Virus record (IMG/VR): IMGVR_UViG_3300035201_000245
Location: 1 to 64,000 of that record
From: a virus
Strand: one strand, 5' to 3'
Length of the DNA: 64,000 nt
This document shows positions 19,807 through 27,801 of this stretch, piece after piece. The translations under genes were made by a program, and so were the position numbers. Positions within the stretch are counted from its first letter, which is position 1. The number at the start of each line of letters is the position of its first letter. The notes under the pieces were generated by a model, which saw only the letters and a program-made list of their open reading frames with translations, was not told the origin of the DNA and did no database searches.

Positions 19807-21666
19807 TTAACTTAACCCCGAACCTGAAATGTAAGCAGTAGATCCATTATGGAACCACACAGTTGCAACCCCTCTTCCAGCTAAAGTTCTATTTCCAGTA
19901 GTACCAGCATCACCTCCCAAATACATTGTAAGACTAGATCCTTGTGTAATTGTTTGATTACTATTACTTGAATTGACTATTGTAACTGCTTCACCACCTG
20001 CAAAAGTAGCATTAGGTACTGTTACTCCTCCAGTAGTAATATGAATTGCCTTACCACCATCAGTAGCAACTAATGTATAAGCACTTGTTTTACTAACATT
20101 TGGTATATCTCTAACATCACCTTTACTATCATCTATTGTTCCACTAAATATAGCATTTCCACTTGAGTTGATAGTAAGTCTCGTTCCAGCATTAACCCAA
20201 AACTCCATTTTATTATCAGTATGATTATACTGAACATAACCAGGAGCCCAAGAATCAGAATCACCAAAAACTACTCCACCAATTCCAGTATTATTGGCAA
20301 CATTTACACTTAACCAACTATTTGCATTGGAGGTATTTTTAAATGCTGCAACTTGTCCTGCATTATCTCTTGCTGTTTGACCTGCACCCATCCACCCAGT
20401 TGTGTCGATGCGAAGTCTTTCTGTTGCTGATTCTGCACCATCAGCAGTTGTACTGAATACCAAACGACCTGGCATATCTCCAGCACCAGGCGTTCCATCT
20501 ACTTCTGCCTTGATGCTTGCAGCAATAGACAAATAATCAACACCATCATCACCTCTGAATTGAATTTCTCCTAGATTATCATCATCCTGAACAATAGTCT
20601 TTGATCCGGCCGTACCATTTCTACTTTTTGCCATTACATGAGTTGGACCAGAGGCAGAAGCAGTAAATCTTATTTGAGAAGATGAAGAAGTATTTCCATC
20701 TTCACCTACAAGTTGACTTCTAAATCCATAACCAATATCAGAAGTGTGTCCTAAAAGTAATCTACCACTTGAGTCGATCATTAATCTAGTTTGGTTTCCA
20801 TTAACACGGAAGATCATAGAATTATCACCGTGATTATACATTATCTGCCCAACACGATTACTTCCATCATCAGCAAACTGTATGACTCCACCACCACCTT
20901 CTCCATAGATGGTCATTCCACGCCAACCAGAACCACCAACAACTAAATCATCTCCTTCGGAATGAGCAGCAAATGTATGTGTAGCAGCATCTCCAATTGT
21001 TACAGAACCACCTGAATCGATGCGAAGTCTTTCTGTTGGTGCTGCTGCTCCATCAGCAGTTGTTTGGAAAGTTAACCTAGTAGGTATATCATTAGAACCT
21101 GGAGTTCCATCTACTGTTGCTTCTATTCTCGCACCTTCAGATGCAATATCAGTTCCGTCACCACCACCAAATCTAATAGCTCCTAAATCATCAGCATCTT
21201 GAATAACTGTTACCGCACCAAGAGCTGTTCCTCTGGATTTAGCTAAAGAAATATAAGGTCCGTGTGCATCATTAGAGTTACGAACAGCAGAAAAACCAGC
21301 AGCAGCAGTAAGACCTTCAACTTGAACTAATTGAGCACCACCTACAGCACTACGAGAACTACCACCACCATGAACAAGATTTCCAGATGCGTCTATAATT
21401 GCTCTATCATCTCCATTTGTACCAAAGGTCAATACATTACCTGACCCGTTAGATATACTTGCTCCTAAACCTATATTTAATCCACCACCCTGAGAAAAGT
21501 CAGTCCATGCTGCTCCAACTGATGCTGTGGCAAAGGTAGTTACTCCAGTTGAACCAGTAATCGTTCTTAAAAGTGATCCATCAGCTTTATGGATCGACAA
21601 AGAATTACCCGTTTGAACGGTAATTGAATTTATACCAGAAACTGCATTTGGATGTACAACAGTCAT
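19807..21666 (-). CDS. Tail fibre-like virion protein with duplicated ERLRID modules
   Basis: A 619-residue protein starting MTVVHPNAVSGINSIT. It holds at least two copies of a module of about 130 residues that begins GAIRF/GEIQF, continues VDGTPGxxDxPxRL and ends TTADGAxxxTERLRID. The same module occurs in the 23260-24774 protein. The C-terminus (SKTSAYTLVATDGGKAIHIT, VTVPNATF, AVTIVNSS) is a common beta-rich tip domain of phage structural proteins. Leader copy 3 lies just upstream. Confidence 0.75.
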   Translation of the reverse strand: MTVVHPNAVSGINSITVQTGNSLSIHKADGSLLRTITGSTGVTTFATASVGAAWTDFSQGGGLNIGLGASISNGSGNVLTFGTNGDDRAIIDASGNLVHGGGSSRSAVGGAQLVQVEGLTAAAGFSAVRNSNDAHGPYISLAKSRGTALGAVTVIQDADDLGAIRFGGGDGTDIASEGARIEATVDGTPGSNDIPTRLTFQTTADGAAAPTERLRIDSGGSVTIGDAATHTFAAHSEGDDLVVGGSGWRGMTIYGEGGGGVIQFADDGSNRVGQIMYNHGDNSMIFRVNGNQTRLMIDSSGRLLLGHTSDIGYGFRSQLVGEDGNTSSSSQIRFTASASGPTHVMAKSRNGTAGSKTIVQDDDNLGEIQFRGDDGVDYLSIAASIKAEVDGTPGAGDMPGRLVFSTTADGAESATERLRIDTTGWMGAGQTARDNAGQVAAFKNTSNANSWLSVNVANNTGIGGVVFGDSDSWAPGYVQYNHTDNKMEFWVNAGTRLTINSSGNAIFSGTIDDSKGDVRDIPNVSKTSAYTLVATDGGKAIHITTGGVTVPNATFAGGEAVTIVNSSNSNQTITQGSSLTMYLGGDAGTTGNRTLAGRGVATVWFHNGSTAYISGSGLS

Positions 21667-21702
21667 TTCGGGTTCACTCTCCCCCTAGTTTTTACTATTT
21701 AT
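21667..21702 (-). promoter_or_regulatory. Repeated late-promoter/ribosome-site leader, copy 3
   Basis: The minus strand carries AATAAATAG, GTAAAAACTAGGGGGAGAG and TGAACCCGAA before the ATG of the 619-residue gene; a second CATAAATA box overlaps the end of the upstream gene near 21708. It is nearly identical to the copies at 10635 and 12931. Confidence 0.65.
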
Positions 21703-21708
21703 TGATAT

Positions 21709-23217
21709 TTATGCTGATTCAAGTGCTTCAACCCTAGCAACCAATTCTTGAAGTGCTTTAGTTAATAAAGGTGTAAATTTACCATAATCAACACCTTGAG
21801 GATTAATTTCAGTGCTTGAGTATTGTCCAGTCCAATCACCTACCTTTTTACCTTCAGGAATTGTATCTCCTGATTTGTAGTAAGTAGGAGCCATCTCATC
21901 TTTAGTTCCTGTTACGGCTGTAGGTACAACTTCAGCTGCTTCGTGTGCATAAAAACCATCTACTTTGTCACTAGGATACGTTTTAAAGTTAAAGGTATAA
22001 GGTTTAAGTGCTTTTAACTTAGTTATAGCATTCTCTAATGGTACTTCATTCTCTTTTAAACGATAGTCAGAACTGGTATTAAACGAAGTAGCAGCTGCAT
22101 TAGTTTTAATACTACCTACATTACCATTTCCAGGATTAAAGAACATGAATAAACTTGCTGTAGTATTACCAGTCGCATACCACTTACCTCCAATGTTTGC
22201 ATTACCTAATGAAATACCACCATTAGTAACACCTGAATCAACAGCACAACATACAATTGGTCCATTATCAGCCATTGCTATATTCATTTTTTCTTCCCAA
22301 GAACCAGAAGTAGCTGAATCTATAGAAAATCCACCACCAGCAGCTACATTGAGTCGCCACCTATCATCATCATCATCACCTTCATCAGCACTAAGATGTA
22401 TATTACAATCACCACCTTCTGCTCCCCAAACATCTATTCCAGTTGATGTTGTAGCAAAAACCTTAGTATTATCGCTATAAAGTGATACAACCCCATCATC
22501 TGCAAATTTTCCAAAAATTTCATTACCACCAATATCTCCAATTATAACCTCTGCATCTGACTGTAAATGTAGATTTGAATTAGGAGCACGGATAATTCCT
22601 TGTGTTCCATCCGAATACAAGTACAAATCTTCTCCAGCTCCAGCAGAGAACCTTCCATTATCTGGTATTATACATTTACCATCATTATCAATGCGAAGTC
22701 TTTCTGTTGTTCCAGCAGTTTTAAATATATGCACACCTGCTGCCGCTGGATTATCAACAACATACTCCATATCACCTGAAGTATTATGTTTTATCCATGA
22801 ATAATCACTACCAGCACCATCACCGTCTGAATCACCATCAAAATAAATGCTAGCTCCACCAGCATCAGTAGAACCAATCAGTATATGAGTATCGCCACTT
22901 CCAGTTTCTTTTAATTGATTTGTCCCATTCCAAGTAAGATTTACTTCACCTTCTAGTGTATTAGCAGTACCTGAACCAGTTATTAATCTATTATCTGCAT
23001 TATTGTTTATTGTTGTTCCAGTAATACCAGTTAAATTTGCACCACTACCATAATATGTTGTAGCAGTAATAACACCAACATTTAATACCTTAGTATTTGC
23101 AGAAACAGCAGCATTACTTGGAACGGAACTTCCAATACCAACGTTACCAGATGAGTCCTGCCAAACTCCACCTGTTCCGCTTCTGTGTAACCAACCGTTG
23201 AATCTAATATCAGACAT
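21709..23217 (-). CDS. Tail fibre-like protein with C-terminal S74 chaperone domain
   Basis: A 502-residue fibre. The N-terminal half has shaft strands (VGIGSSVPSNAAV, YYGSGANLTGITG, TERLRIDNDG). The last 110 residues match the intramolecular chaperone family S74: SSDYRLKENEVPLENAITKL, LKPYTFNFK, DGFYAHEAAEVVP and a final coiled segment (ALQELVARVEALES). In that family the domain trimerises the fibre and then cleaves itself off at a serine before the DYRLKE-type motif. A leader with CCTAAATATCTAAAAAG precedes the gene. Confidence 0.85.
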   Translation of the reverse strand: MSDIRFNGWLHRSGTGGVWQDSSGNVGIGSSVPSNAAVSANTKVLNVGVITATTYYGSGANLTGITGTTINNNADNRLITGSGTANTLEGEVNLTWNGTNQLKETGSGDTHILIGSTDAGGASIYFDGDSDGDGAGSDYSWIKHNTSGDMEYVVDNPAAAGVHIFKTAGTTERLRIDNDGKCIIPDNGRFSAGAGEDLYLYSDGTQGIIRAPNSNLHLQSDAEVIIGDIGGNEIFGKFADDGVVSLYSDNTKVFATTSTGIDVWGAEGGDCNIHLSADEGDDDDDRWRLNVAAGGGFSIDSATSGSWEEKMNIAMADNGPIVCCAVDSGVTNGGISLGNANIGGKWYATGNTTASLFMFFNPGNGNVGSIKTNAAATSFNTSSDYRLKENEVPLENAITKLKALKPYTFNFKTYPSDKVDGFYAHEAAEVVPTAVTGTKDEMAPTYYKSGDTIPEGKKVGDWTGQYSSTEINPQGVDYGKFTPLLTKALQELVARVEALESA

Positions 23218-23223
23218 TGTTTA

Positions 23224-23245
23224 TTACTTTTTAGATATTTAGGAA
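23224..23245 (-). promoter_or_regulatory. Late-promoter-like leader CTAAATATCTAAAAAG, copy 1
   Basis: On the minus strand CCTAAATATCTAAAAAGTAA lies just before the ATG at 23217. The same 20-mer, with one change, lies before the next fibre gene at 24781-24802. CTAAATA is a variant of the T4 late box used in cyanophages. Confidence 0.55.
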
Positions 23246-23259
23246 AGATTTGAATAACA

Positions 23260-24774
23260 TTATGTATCAGCCCATCTTATAAAGTGACATCCACTATAGA
23301 GATCATTATCATCACCACCTGTATATAATGTACCAGGACCACCAGCTATTACAAACTTAACCTTACAATTACTTGTATTTGTAATATCTAAAAGAAAAGG
23401 CATAGTACTAACACTCATATAGTTTGTAGAACTGTTGTTGTGGAACCATCCATATTGACGACCTATAATATCCCAACTACTACCATCATCTGTAGTACCA
23501 TATGTTTCTAATCGAAATTCTGTTGTACCACCATTTAAATAGAAAAGAATAGAGGCTTGACATTCCCATATTCCTGTGGAAGGGAATGAAAATACACCAT
23601 TAGTATTAGTTACAGCAGTATTAATAGTTGGTGATATACCAGGACTATATAAATCCCAATTGTTAATCGGGTTTTGGTTTCCTTGTACGCTTTCTAAAGT
23701 AAATTTACTATAATGAGTTGGTCCACCACTAACAGAAGCCCACTGAACCGCTGACCCAGAACCTTGACTTGTTAATACTTGACCTGATGTTCCATAGTTA
23801 GCACCAGCAATACCCCATGCACCAGCACTTGTGATGCGAAGTCTTTCTGATACACCACCTGCACCATCAGCAGTTGTAGAGAACATCAATCTACCAGGCG
23901 TATCATTACCACCTGGAGTTCCATCTACTACACAATCAATACGACCAGATGTATTTTCTCTATCTGTTCCATCTGCACCAGTAAACGAAATAGTTCCTAA
24001 GTAATCACCATCTTGAACAACAGTAGCAGAACCATCAGAAGTTCCTCTTGATTTACAAAAAGCAAGATAGAAAGGTGCATTACTATTTTGATTACTAATC
24101 AAAGCTGCAGTAGCAGTAGAAGCAGTAGTACCTTCTACCTGCAGAGCTCCCTGCAATCCCCATACTTGATTTGATGCAGTAGATCCTATTAATAATCTAC
24201 CTGCAGAGTCGATGCGAACTGATTCTGTTCCTGCATTTGCAAATGCAAGATTACTACTCAACATAGAAATAGTTGCTGAGTGAGAAACGTTATCACTTAA
24301 CTGAATTGTTGCATCTCTACCAGCAGCTCCTGATGATTGGAATCTTGCAACTATATTTCCACCTACAGTTGTGCTAGTTCCATCAGTTTGAACTTGAAAT
24401 GGATAGGAAGAAGCAGTGGTATTGATACCAACCGCACCACCAGATGAGATGCGAAGTCTTTCTGTACCAGCAGTAGTTACTCCAAATACATCTGATCCTG
24501 GTAAAAATATCCCTGTATTTGTATCATCAACACTTGAATAAGTTGGTGTTGTTGCAGAAGATAATGCAGACCTTAAATATACTCCCTTCTGTCCAGCAGT
24601 TCCTTTAAATACGTTTGCACTTGTTAAAAATGAATTAGCACCTGTTGTTACTTCAAGTTGTCCTGTTACTTTTGCTCCAGTACTCGTCGTAACACCACTA
24701 ACACTCAAACCATCACTAATAGTGACGGTAGGAGTGGTATCCGATGCAATAGTATCAACCTTTAGTGTACTCAT
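23260..24774 (-). CDS. Tail fibre-like protein with C1q-like head
   Basis: A 504-residue fibre starting MSTLKVDTIASDTTPTVTI. It carries several ERLRI(D/S)SxG turns, one VDGTPGGNDTPGRL module shared with the 619-residue protein, and the linker GIAGANYGTSGQVLTSQGSG. The last 150 residues (GVFSFPSTGIWECQASI, DDGSSWDIIG, DITNTSNCKVKF, CHFIRWADT) resemble a C1q/TNF-like jelly roll, typical of trimeric fibre heads. The 25266-26678 protein ends with a related head, so the two are probably paralogues. Confidence 0.75.
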   Translation of the reverse strand: MSTLKVDTIASDTTPTVTISDGLSVSGVTTSTGAKVTGQLEVTTGANSFLTSANVFKGTAGQKGVYLRSALSSATTPTYSSVDDTNTGIFLPGSDVFGVTTAGTERLRISSGGAVGINTTASSYPFQVQTDGTSTTVGGNIVARFQSSGAAGRDATIQLSDNVSHSATISMLSSNLAFANAGTESVRIDSAGRLLIGSTASNQVWGLQGALQVEGTTASTATAALISNQNSNAPFYLAFCKSRGTSDGSATVVQDGDYLGTISFTGADGTDRENTSGRIDCVVDGTPGGNDTPGRLMFSTTADGAGGVSERLRITSAGAWGIAGANYGTSGQVLTSQGSGSAVQWASVSGGPTHYSKFTLESVQGNQNPINNWDLYSPGISPTINTAVTNTNGVFSFPSTGIWECQASILFYLNGGTTEFRLETYGTTDDGSSWDIIGRQYGWFHNNSSTNYMSVSTMPFLLDITNTSNCKVKFVIAGGPGTLYTGGDDNDLYSGCHFIRWADT

Positions 24775-24780
24775 TTTTAA

Positions 24781-24802
24781 CTACTTTTTAGATATTTAGG
24801 AA
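24781..24802 (-). promoter_or_regulatory. Late-promoter-like leader CTAAATATCTAAAAAG, copy 2
   Basis: Minus-strand CCTAAATATCTAAAAAGTAG precedes the ATG at 24774. It is nearly identical to the copy at 23224-23245. Confidence 0.55.
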
Positions 24803-24816
24803 GGATTTAAATAACA

Positions 24817-25263
24817 TTATGTATCACCCATAATTGGATACTTGTCCTTAACAGCCTTGATACTCTTATAAAAAGAACCAGTCTTATCAAGTTTACCATT
24901 TTCAATATCATGATATATCATATCCAATTGTTCCCTCAAACTAGGGTACTCATCCAATCTTGGTCGCTTATAAGAAGAAAATTTATCATCCCATTCTTTT
25001 TGTGATTTTAATAATTGATCATTTAATTCATCCAAAGATGGAAGATTCTTAATGGGATTAGGTTTCATCACCAAAGGTCCATTAGGATTTTTGGCATATG
25101 CCTCCTCATCATATACTTTCTCAACCAATCTCAAATTTTCATAAACTTTATTCTTACTATCAGCCCAATAAAACCAACCACCAGGATGTAATTGATGAAC
25201 TATTTCAGAATAATGTTTAGGTCTAGAAGGTCCAATTGGGACCTCTTGTTGAAAAGGTATCAT
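24817..25263 (-). CDS. Fibre-associated conserved phage protein
   Basis: A 148-residue protein placed between two fibre genes. The N-terminal half has GGWFYWADSKNKVYENL, and the C-terminal third has RPRLDEYPSLREQLDMIYHDIENG followed by a basic helix ending KYPIMGDT. The YPSxxxQLDMxxHDI pattern is frequent in small phage proteins encoded next to fibre or glycine-rich adhesin genes. A role in fibre assembly or as a tip subunit is a guess from position. It is separated from the 25266 gene by two bases. Confidence 0.6.
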   Translation of the reverse strand: MIPFQQEVPIGPSRPKHYSEIVHQLHPGGWFYWADSKNKVYENLRLVEKVYDEEAYAKNPNGPLVMKPNPIKNLPSLDELNDQLLKSQKEWDDKFSSYKRPRLDEYPSLREQLDMIYHDIENGKLDKTGSFYKSIKAVKDKYPIMGDT

Positions 25264-25265
25264 GA

Positions 25266-26678
25266 TTATGTAGCAGCCAATCGAATAAAGATAAATCCAG
25301 TGTAAGTATATGTAGTATGTCCTTCAAGATACTCACCACCTTGACCAGCACCAAAATTAAAGGCTACTTTAACATTACTAGTACTAGTAACATCAATTAA
25401 CGCATTTGTGCCTATATTACCATATGAATCAGAACCTTGGTCATAAATTCCTTGAGCACCTACAGAAGCAGTAGCCCAGTTACTACCACCATCTGCTGTG
25501 TATCTAATTTGTAAAGTGTTTGTTTGAGAATGGTTAGCAGAATAAACATTACCAAAAGCATGTACCCAATAAAGTCCTGTAGCTGGGAATGTAAATACAC
25601 CACTACTCTCCGTCATTCCAGATCCAAGTAATGATCCAGTACCAAAACCATAAGTATCTACTCGTTCTAAATTAGAAGCAATTGGAAGTTGGTTTGCTTG
25701 CAAACTAGAACTTAATCTCCAAAAATCAGCTTGAGTTATACCACCAGCAGTTGCCCAAGAAACAGCAGAACCAGAACCACCAGATGTTAATACTTGACCT
25801 GATGTTCCATAATTTGCTCCAGCAATTCCAATTTCACCTGAAGTTCCTATACGAATTCTTTCTGTAAAAGTTGCTGCGGCATCAGCAGTACCAGAAGGAG
25901 CGTTATGGAAACTCCAAACTCCTGATTGTTGTCCAGTATAAGATGCAGTAGCAGTATTGTTATACTTCCAAGAAGTTCCCGTATATCTAGCATTAACAAC
26001 TGTATAAAAATTGACGTTACCAGAACCCCATATATTTGCATTACCATTAGCAAAATACAAACTATTTGCTTGTCCATCTGTCTCAGGAGTAGTTCCTAAT
26101 CCCATACTACCATCAGATGTGATGAGAAGTCTTTCTGAGCCATCATTGGTTCCAAAAGAAAGAGAATTAGTAGAGTGACTATAACTTACATAACCAGCAT
26201 ATTCAGCAGTGCCTGATGTTGCATCAGAGAAATAGATATTACCAGCATTACTTGTTCCACTTCTAATTGTTATTCCAGTAGCACCTGAAGTTGCAATTGT
26301 TAAATCATCTGCACTTGTATGTCCCTCAGTCGTGGTTCCTAAAAGTAATCTACCACTTGTATCAAGCCTAGCTACCTCTGTATGATTAGTTCTAAGAATT
26401 AAAGGATCATTACTTTTCGATCCTATAAACGTTCCTGTACTGTCTGCATATAATCTTCCATAACCAGATGTAATATCACCAAAATCAATCATCCCATTGG
26501 AACCACTGTCAACTTCTATGTTCCCAGAAAACTTTGCTGTTCCACTTGAGTCAATACGAACCCTCTCATCACCATTTGTTCCTAATGTCAGGGTATTACT
26601 TGCAGGAGAATGTACTGATGCCCCTGCACCTACCGTGACGGTTCCATTTCCAGCAACACCAACCTGTAAATTAGCCAT
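25266..26678 (-). CDS. Tail fibre-like protein with C1q-like head
   Basis: A 470-residue fibre that starts MANLQVGVAGNGTVTVGAGA. It has repeated RVRID/ERLLI turns, the linker GIAGANYGTSGQVLTSGGSG at about residue 290 and a C1q-like C-terminal head (GVFTFPATGLYWVHAFG, DGGSNWATASVG, DVTSTSNVKVAFNF, GFIFIRLAAT). Linker and head match the 23260-24774 protein in order and spacing. It is most likely a trimeric receptor-contact fibre. A CATAAATA late-promoter-like box lies near 26703-26710. Confidence 0.75.
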   Translation of the reverse strand: MANLQVGVAGNGTVTVGAGASVHSPASNTLTLGTNGDERVRIDSSGTAKFSGNIEVDSGSNGMIDFGDITSGYGRLYADSTGTFIGSKSNDPLILRTNHTEVARLDTSGRLLLGTTTEGHTSADDLTIATSGATGITIRSGTSNAGNIYFSDATSGTAEYAGYVSYSHSTNSLSFGTNDGSERLLITSDGSMGLGTTPETDGQANSLYFANGNANIWGSGNVNFYTVVNARYTGTSWKYNNTATASYTGQQSGVWSFHNAPSGTADAAATFTERIRIGTSGEIGIAGANYGTSGQVLTSGGSGSAVSWATAGGITQADFWRLSSSLQANQLPIASNLERVDTYGFGTGSLLGSGMTESSGVFTFPATGLYWVHAFGNVYSANHSQTNTLQIRYTADGGSNWATASVGAQGIYDQGSDSYGNIGTNALIDVTSTSNVKVAFNFGAGQGGEYLEGHTTYTYTGFIFIRLAAT

Positions 26679-26704
26679 TTATCAGATAATCCTATTTTTT
26701 GTAT

Positions 26705-27217
26705 TTATGCTATAAGTAGGGTACATCCTGCTTCCACAGTAATCCCAATTCCTGCAGCAACTTGTACAGGACCTACTAATATTGCGTTCTTACCTGCAGG
26801 TAATGTTATATTCTTATCAATAACCTGATCAAGCATTAACATACCATCATATATGGAAACATTACCATGTGCCTGAACTGCACCTTCTGAAGTAGCAGCA
26901 CCAGCAGCAATTCCTTTAACACCAGTAGTATTAATACCAGCAACCTTAATTGTGCTGACACCAACTGAATCTTCTGTCCAGACACCAGCAGCAACACCTG
27001 TTAATAATGAACCATCACCAACAAAAGCATTCGCAGTAACTATACCCGCAAAAGTAGAGTTACCTCCGTTATATATCCCAATCGTTACGGCACTTCCTAC
27101 TCGAAATCCAGATGCAGCAGTTACAATTCCAGTAGTATTAATCTGCTGTCCTTCAATGGTAAGACTGCCATCCGCTGCTGATAAAACATCGGTTTGTCCA
27201 TCTATGCGAATACCCAT
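26705..27217 (-). CDS. Short fibre-like virion protein
   Basis: A 170-residue protein that starts MGIRIDGQTDVLSAADGSLTIEGQQINTTG as short shaft strands and contains FVGDGSLLTGVAAG, the common fibre turn. Its last 80 residues (YDGMLMLDQVIDKNITL, GKNAILVGPVQV, GITVEAGCTLLI) resemble the end of the 752-residue fibre at 10672-12930. It lies just after a terminator and has a GATAAATAA late-promoter-like box about 25-35 bases upstream. It is probably a small trimeric virion component. Confidence 0.65.
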   Translation of the reverse strand: MGIRIDGQTDVLSAADGSLTIEGQQINTTGIVTAASGFRVGSAVTIGIYNGGNSTFAGIVTANAFVGDGSLLTGVAAGVWTEDSVGVSTIKVAGINTTGVKGIAAGAATSEGAVQAHGNVSIYDGMLMLDQVIDKNITLPAGKNAILVGPVQVAAGIGITVEAGCTLLIA

Positions 27218-27261
27218 TTCTGCTTACACATAACTTTTTTATTATTTATCAAAAAAGTAAT

Positions 27262-27300
27262 AGGGCGAAAAAATTGCCGCGATTTTTATCGCCCTTTTTT
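27262..27300. terminator. Rho-independent terminator, element T1 (possibly bidirectional)
   Basis: A 7-bp outer stem AGGGCGA/TCGCCCT encloses an A/T-rich inner stem and is followed by TTTTTT on the plus strand and by ATTACTTTTTT on the minus strand. It lies directly after the 83-residue gene in the leftward direction. A near copy lies at 45312-45350. Confidence 0.7.
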
Positions 27301-27304
27301 GGAA

Positions 27305-27556
27305 TCAAAAGTCGTTTTTCCCTGAGGATATTGGATCTGCATACACTAACCTCTCTTCAGGACAGGTAGCACGTACCAACTCCAACACATTCATAAACTG
27401 TTCTGTATCATCACACACTACCGTCTTAGTATCCCCTTCATTAGAATATAAGTAGAAAGTTTTCTTTGTAGGGTCAACCACACACTTCATTAAATATTCT
27501 TCATCTTCATACTGAATATTATCTTCTCCTAGATCAGGCCTTTGATTCTCTTCCAT
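27305..27556 (-). CDS. Conserved small cyanophage protein, unknown function
   Basis: An 83-residue protein starting MEENQRPDLGEDNIQYEDEE. The start at 27556 is chosen because GGAG lies seven bases upstream. The sequence is acidic, with a strand-rich middle (YLMKCVVDPTKKTFYLYSNEGDTKTV) and DTEQFMNVLELVRATCP near the end. No known domain was recognised. It is the only protein gene of a separate transcription unit: strong promoter at 27773-27801, structured leader of about 210 nt, this gene, terminator T1. That isolation within late fibre genes suggests early or regulated expression. Confidence 0.7.
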   Translation of the reverse strand: MEENQRPDLGEDNIQYEDEEYLMKCVVDPTKKTFYLYSNEGDTKTVVCDDTEQFMNVLELVRATCPEERLVYADPISSGKNDF

Positions 27557-27766
27557 AGAAGTCTCCAAAATAGTTGTGTGGGAGGTTGGATTCCTGTTTA
27601 CCAACAAGAGCAGGGCATTTCTACAGTTTAGAATTACCACTCTGCCTACGACCTACTTGGTATGTAGTTCTGTCTCAAGGACAGCGAGCACCACCTCTGT
27701 CGTATCACCTTAACCAGCTATATGCCAGTAAGTTTATTCAGTCACTCCCTATGTTGTGCGCTCAAC
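27557..27766 (-). ncRNA. Structured leader RNA or small RNA, cloverleaf-like core
   Basis: The gap between the 83-residue gene and its promoter has no convincing protein but several perfect stems. Reading leftward: a 5-bp hairpin at the transcript start (27752-27767); a 6-bp stem TACGAC/GTCGTA (27699-27704 with 27647-27652) that encloses a short GAG/CTC arm, a CTGTC-CTTGA-GACAG hairpin (27670-27684) and a CTAC-7nt-GTAG hairpin (27653-27667); a GGCA/TGCC stem enclosing TTCTA-AACTG-TAGAA (27614-27646); and a GTTGG/CCAAC hairpin (27585-27605). Base composition is visibly less AT-rich than the neighbours. It resembles no riboswitch or tRNA that I can name. Confidence 0.5.
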
Positions 27767-27772
27767 AAAGAT

Positions 27773-27801
27773 AATATAGCACTATAATTAGGTCTTGTCA
27801 A
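27773..27801 (-). promoter_or_regulatory. Sigma70-like promoter TTGACA-17-TATATT
   Basis: A perfect -35 TTGACA (27796-27801), a 17-bp spacer and -10 TATATT (27773-27778) face leftward. The -35 box overlaps the stop codon of the oxygenase gene. The expected start is near 27766, about 210 bases before the next ATG. Such a host-type promoter inside a late structural block is unexpected. Confidence 0.7.

Noticed and set aside
27610-27710. A genuine tRNA gene in the cloverleaf-like region
   Set aside because: The closing stem is 6 bp, the anticodon-like loop has 5 bases, the T-loop-like sequence lacks TTCRA and there is no U33 equivalent. It can at most be tRNA-like.
27574-27774. A 66-codon rightward open frame in the structured gap
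   Set aside because: It starts with GTG without a ribosome site, has no recognisable protein features and lies exactly on the base-paired region, which explains it better as noncoding.
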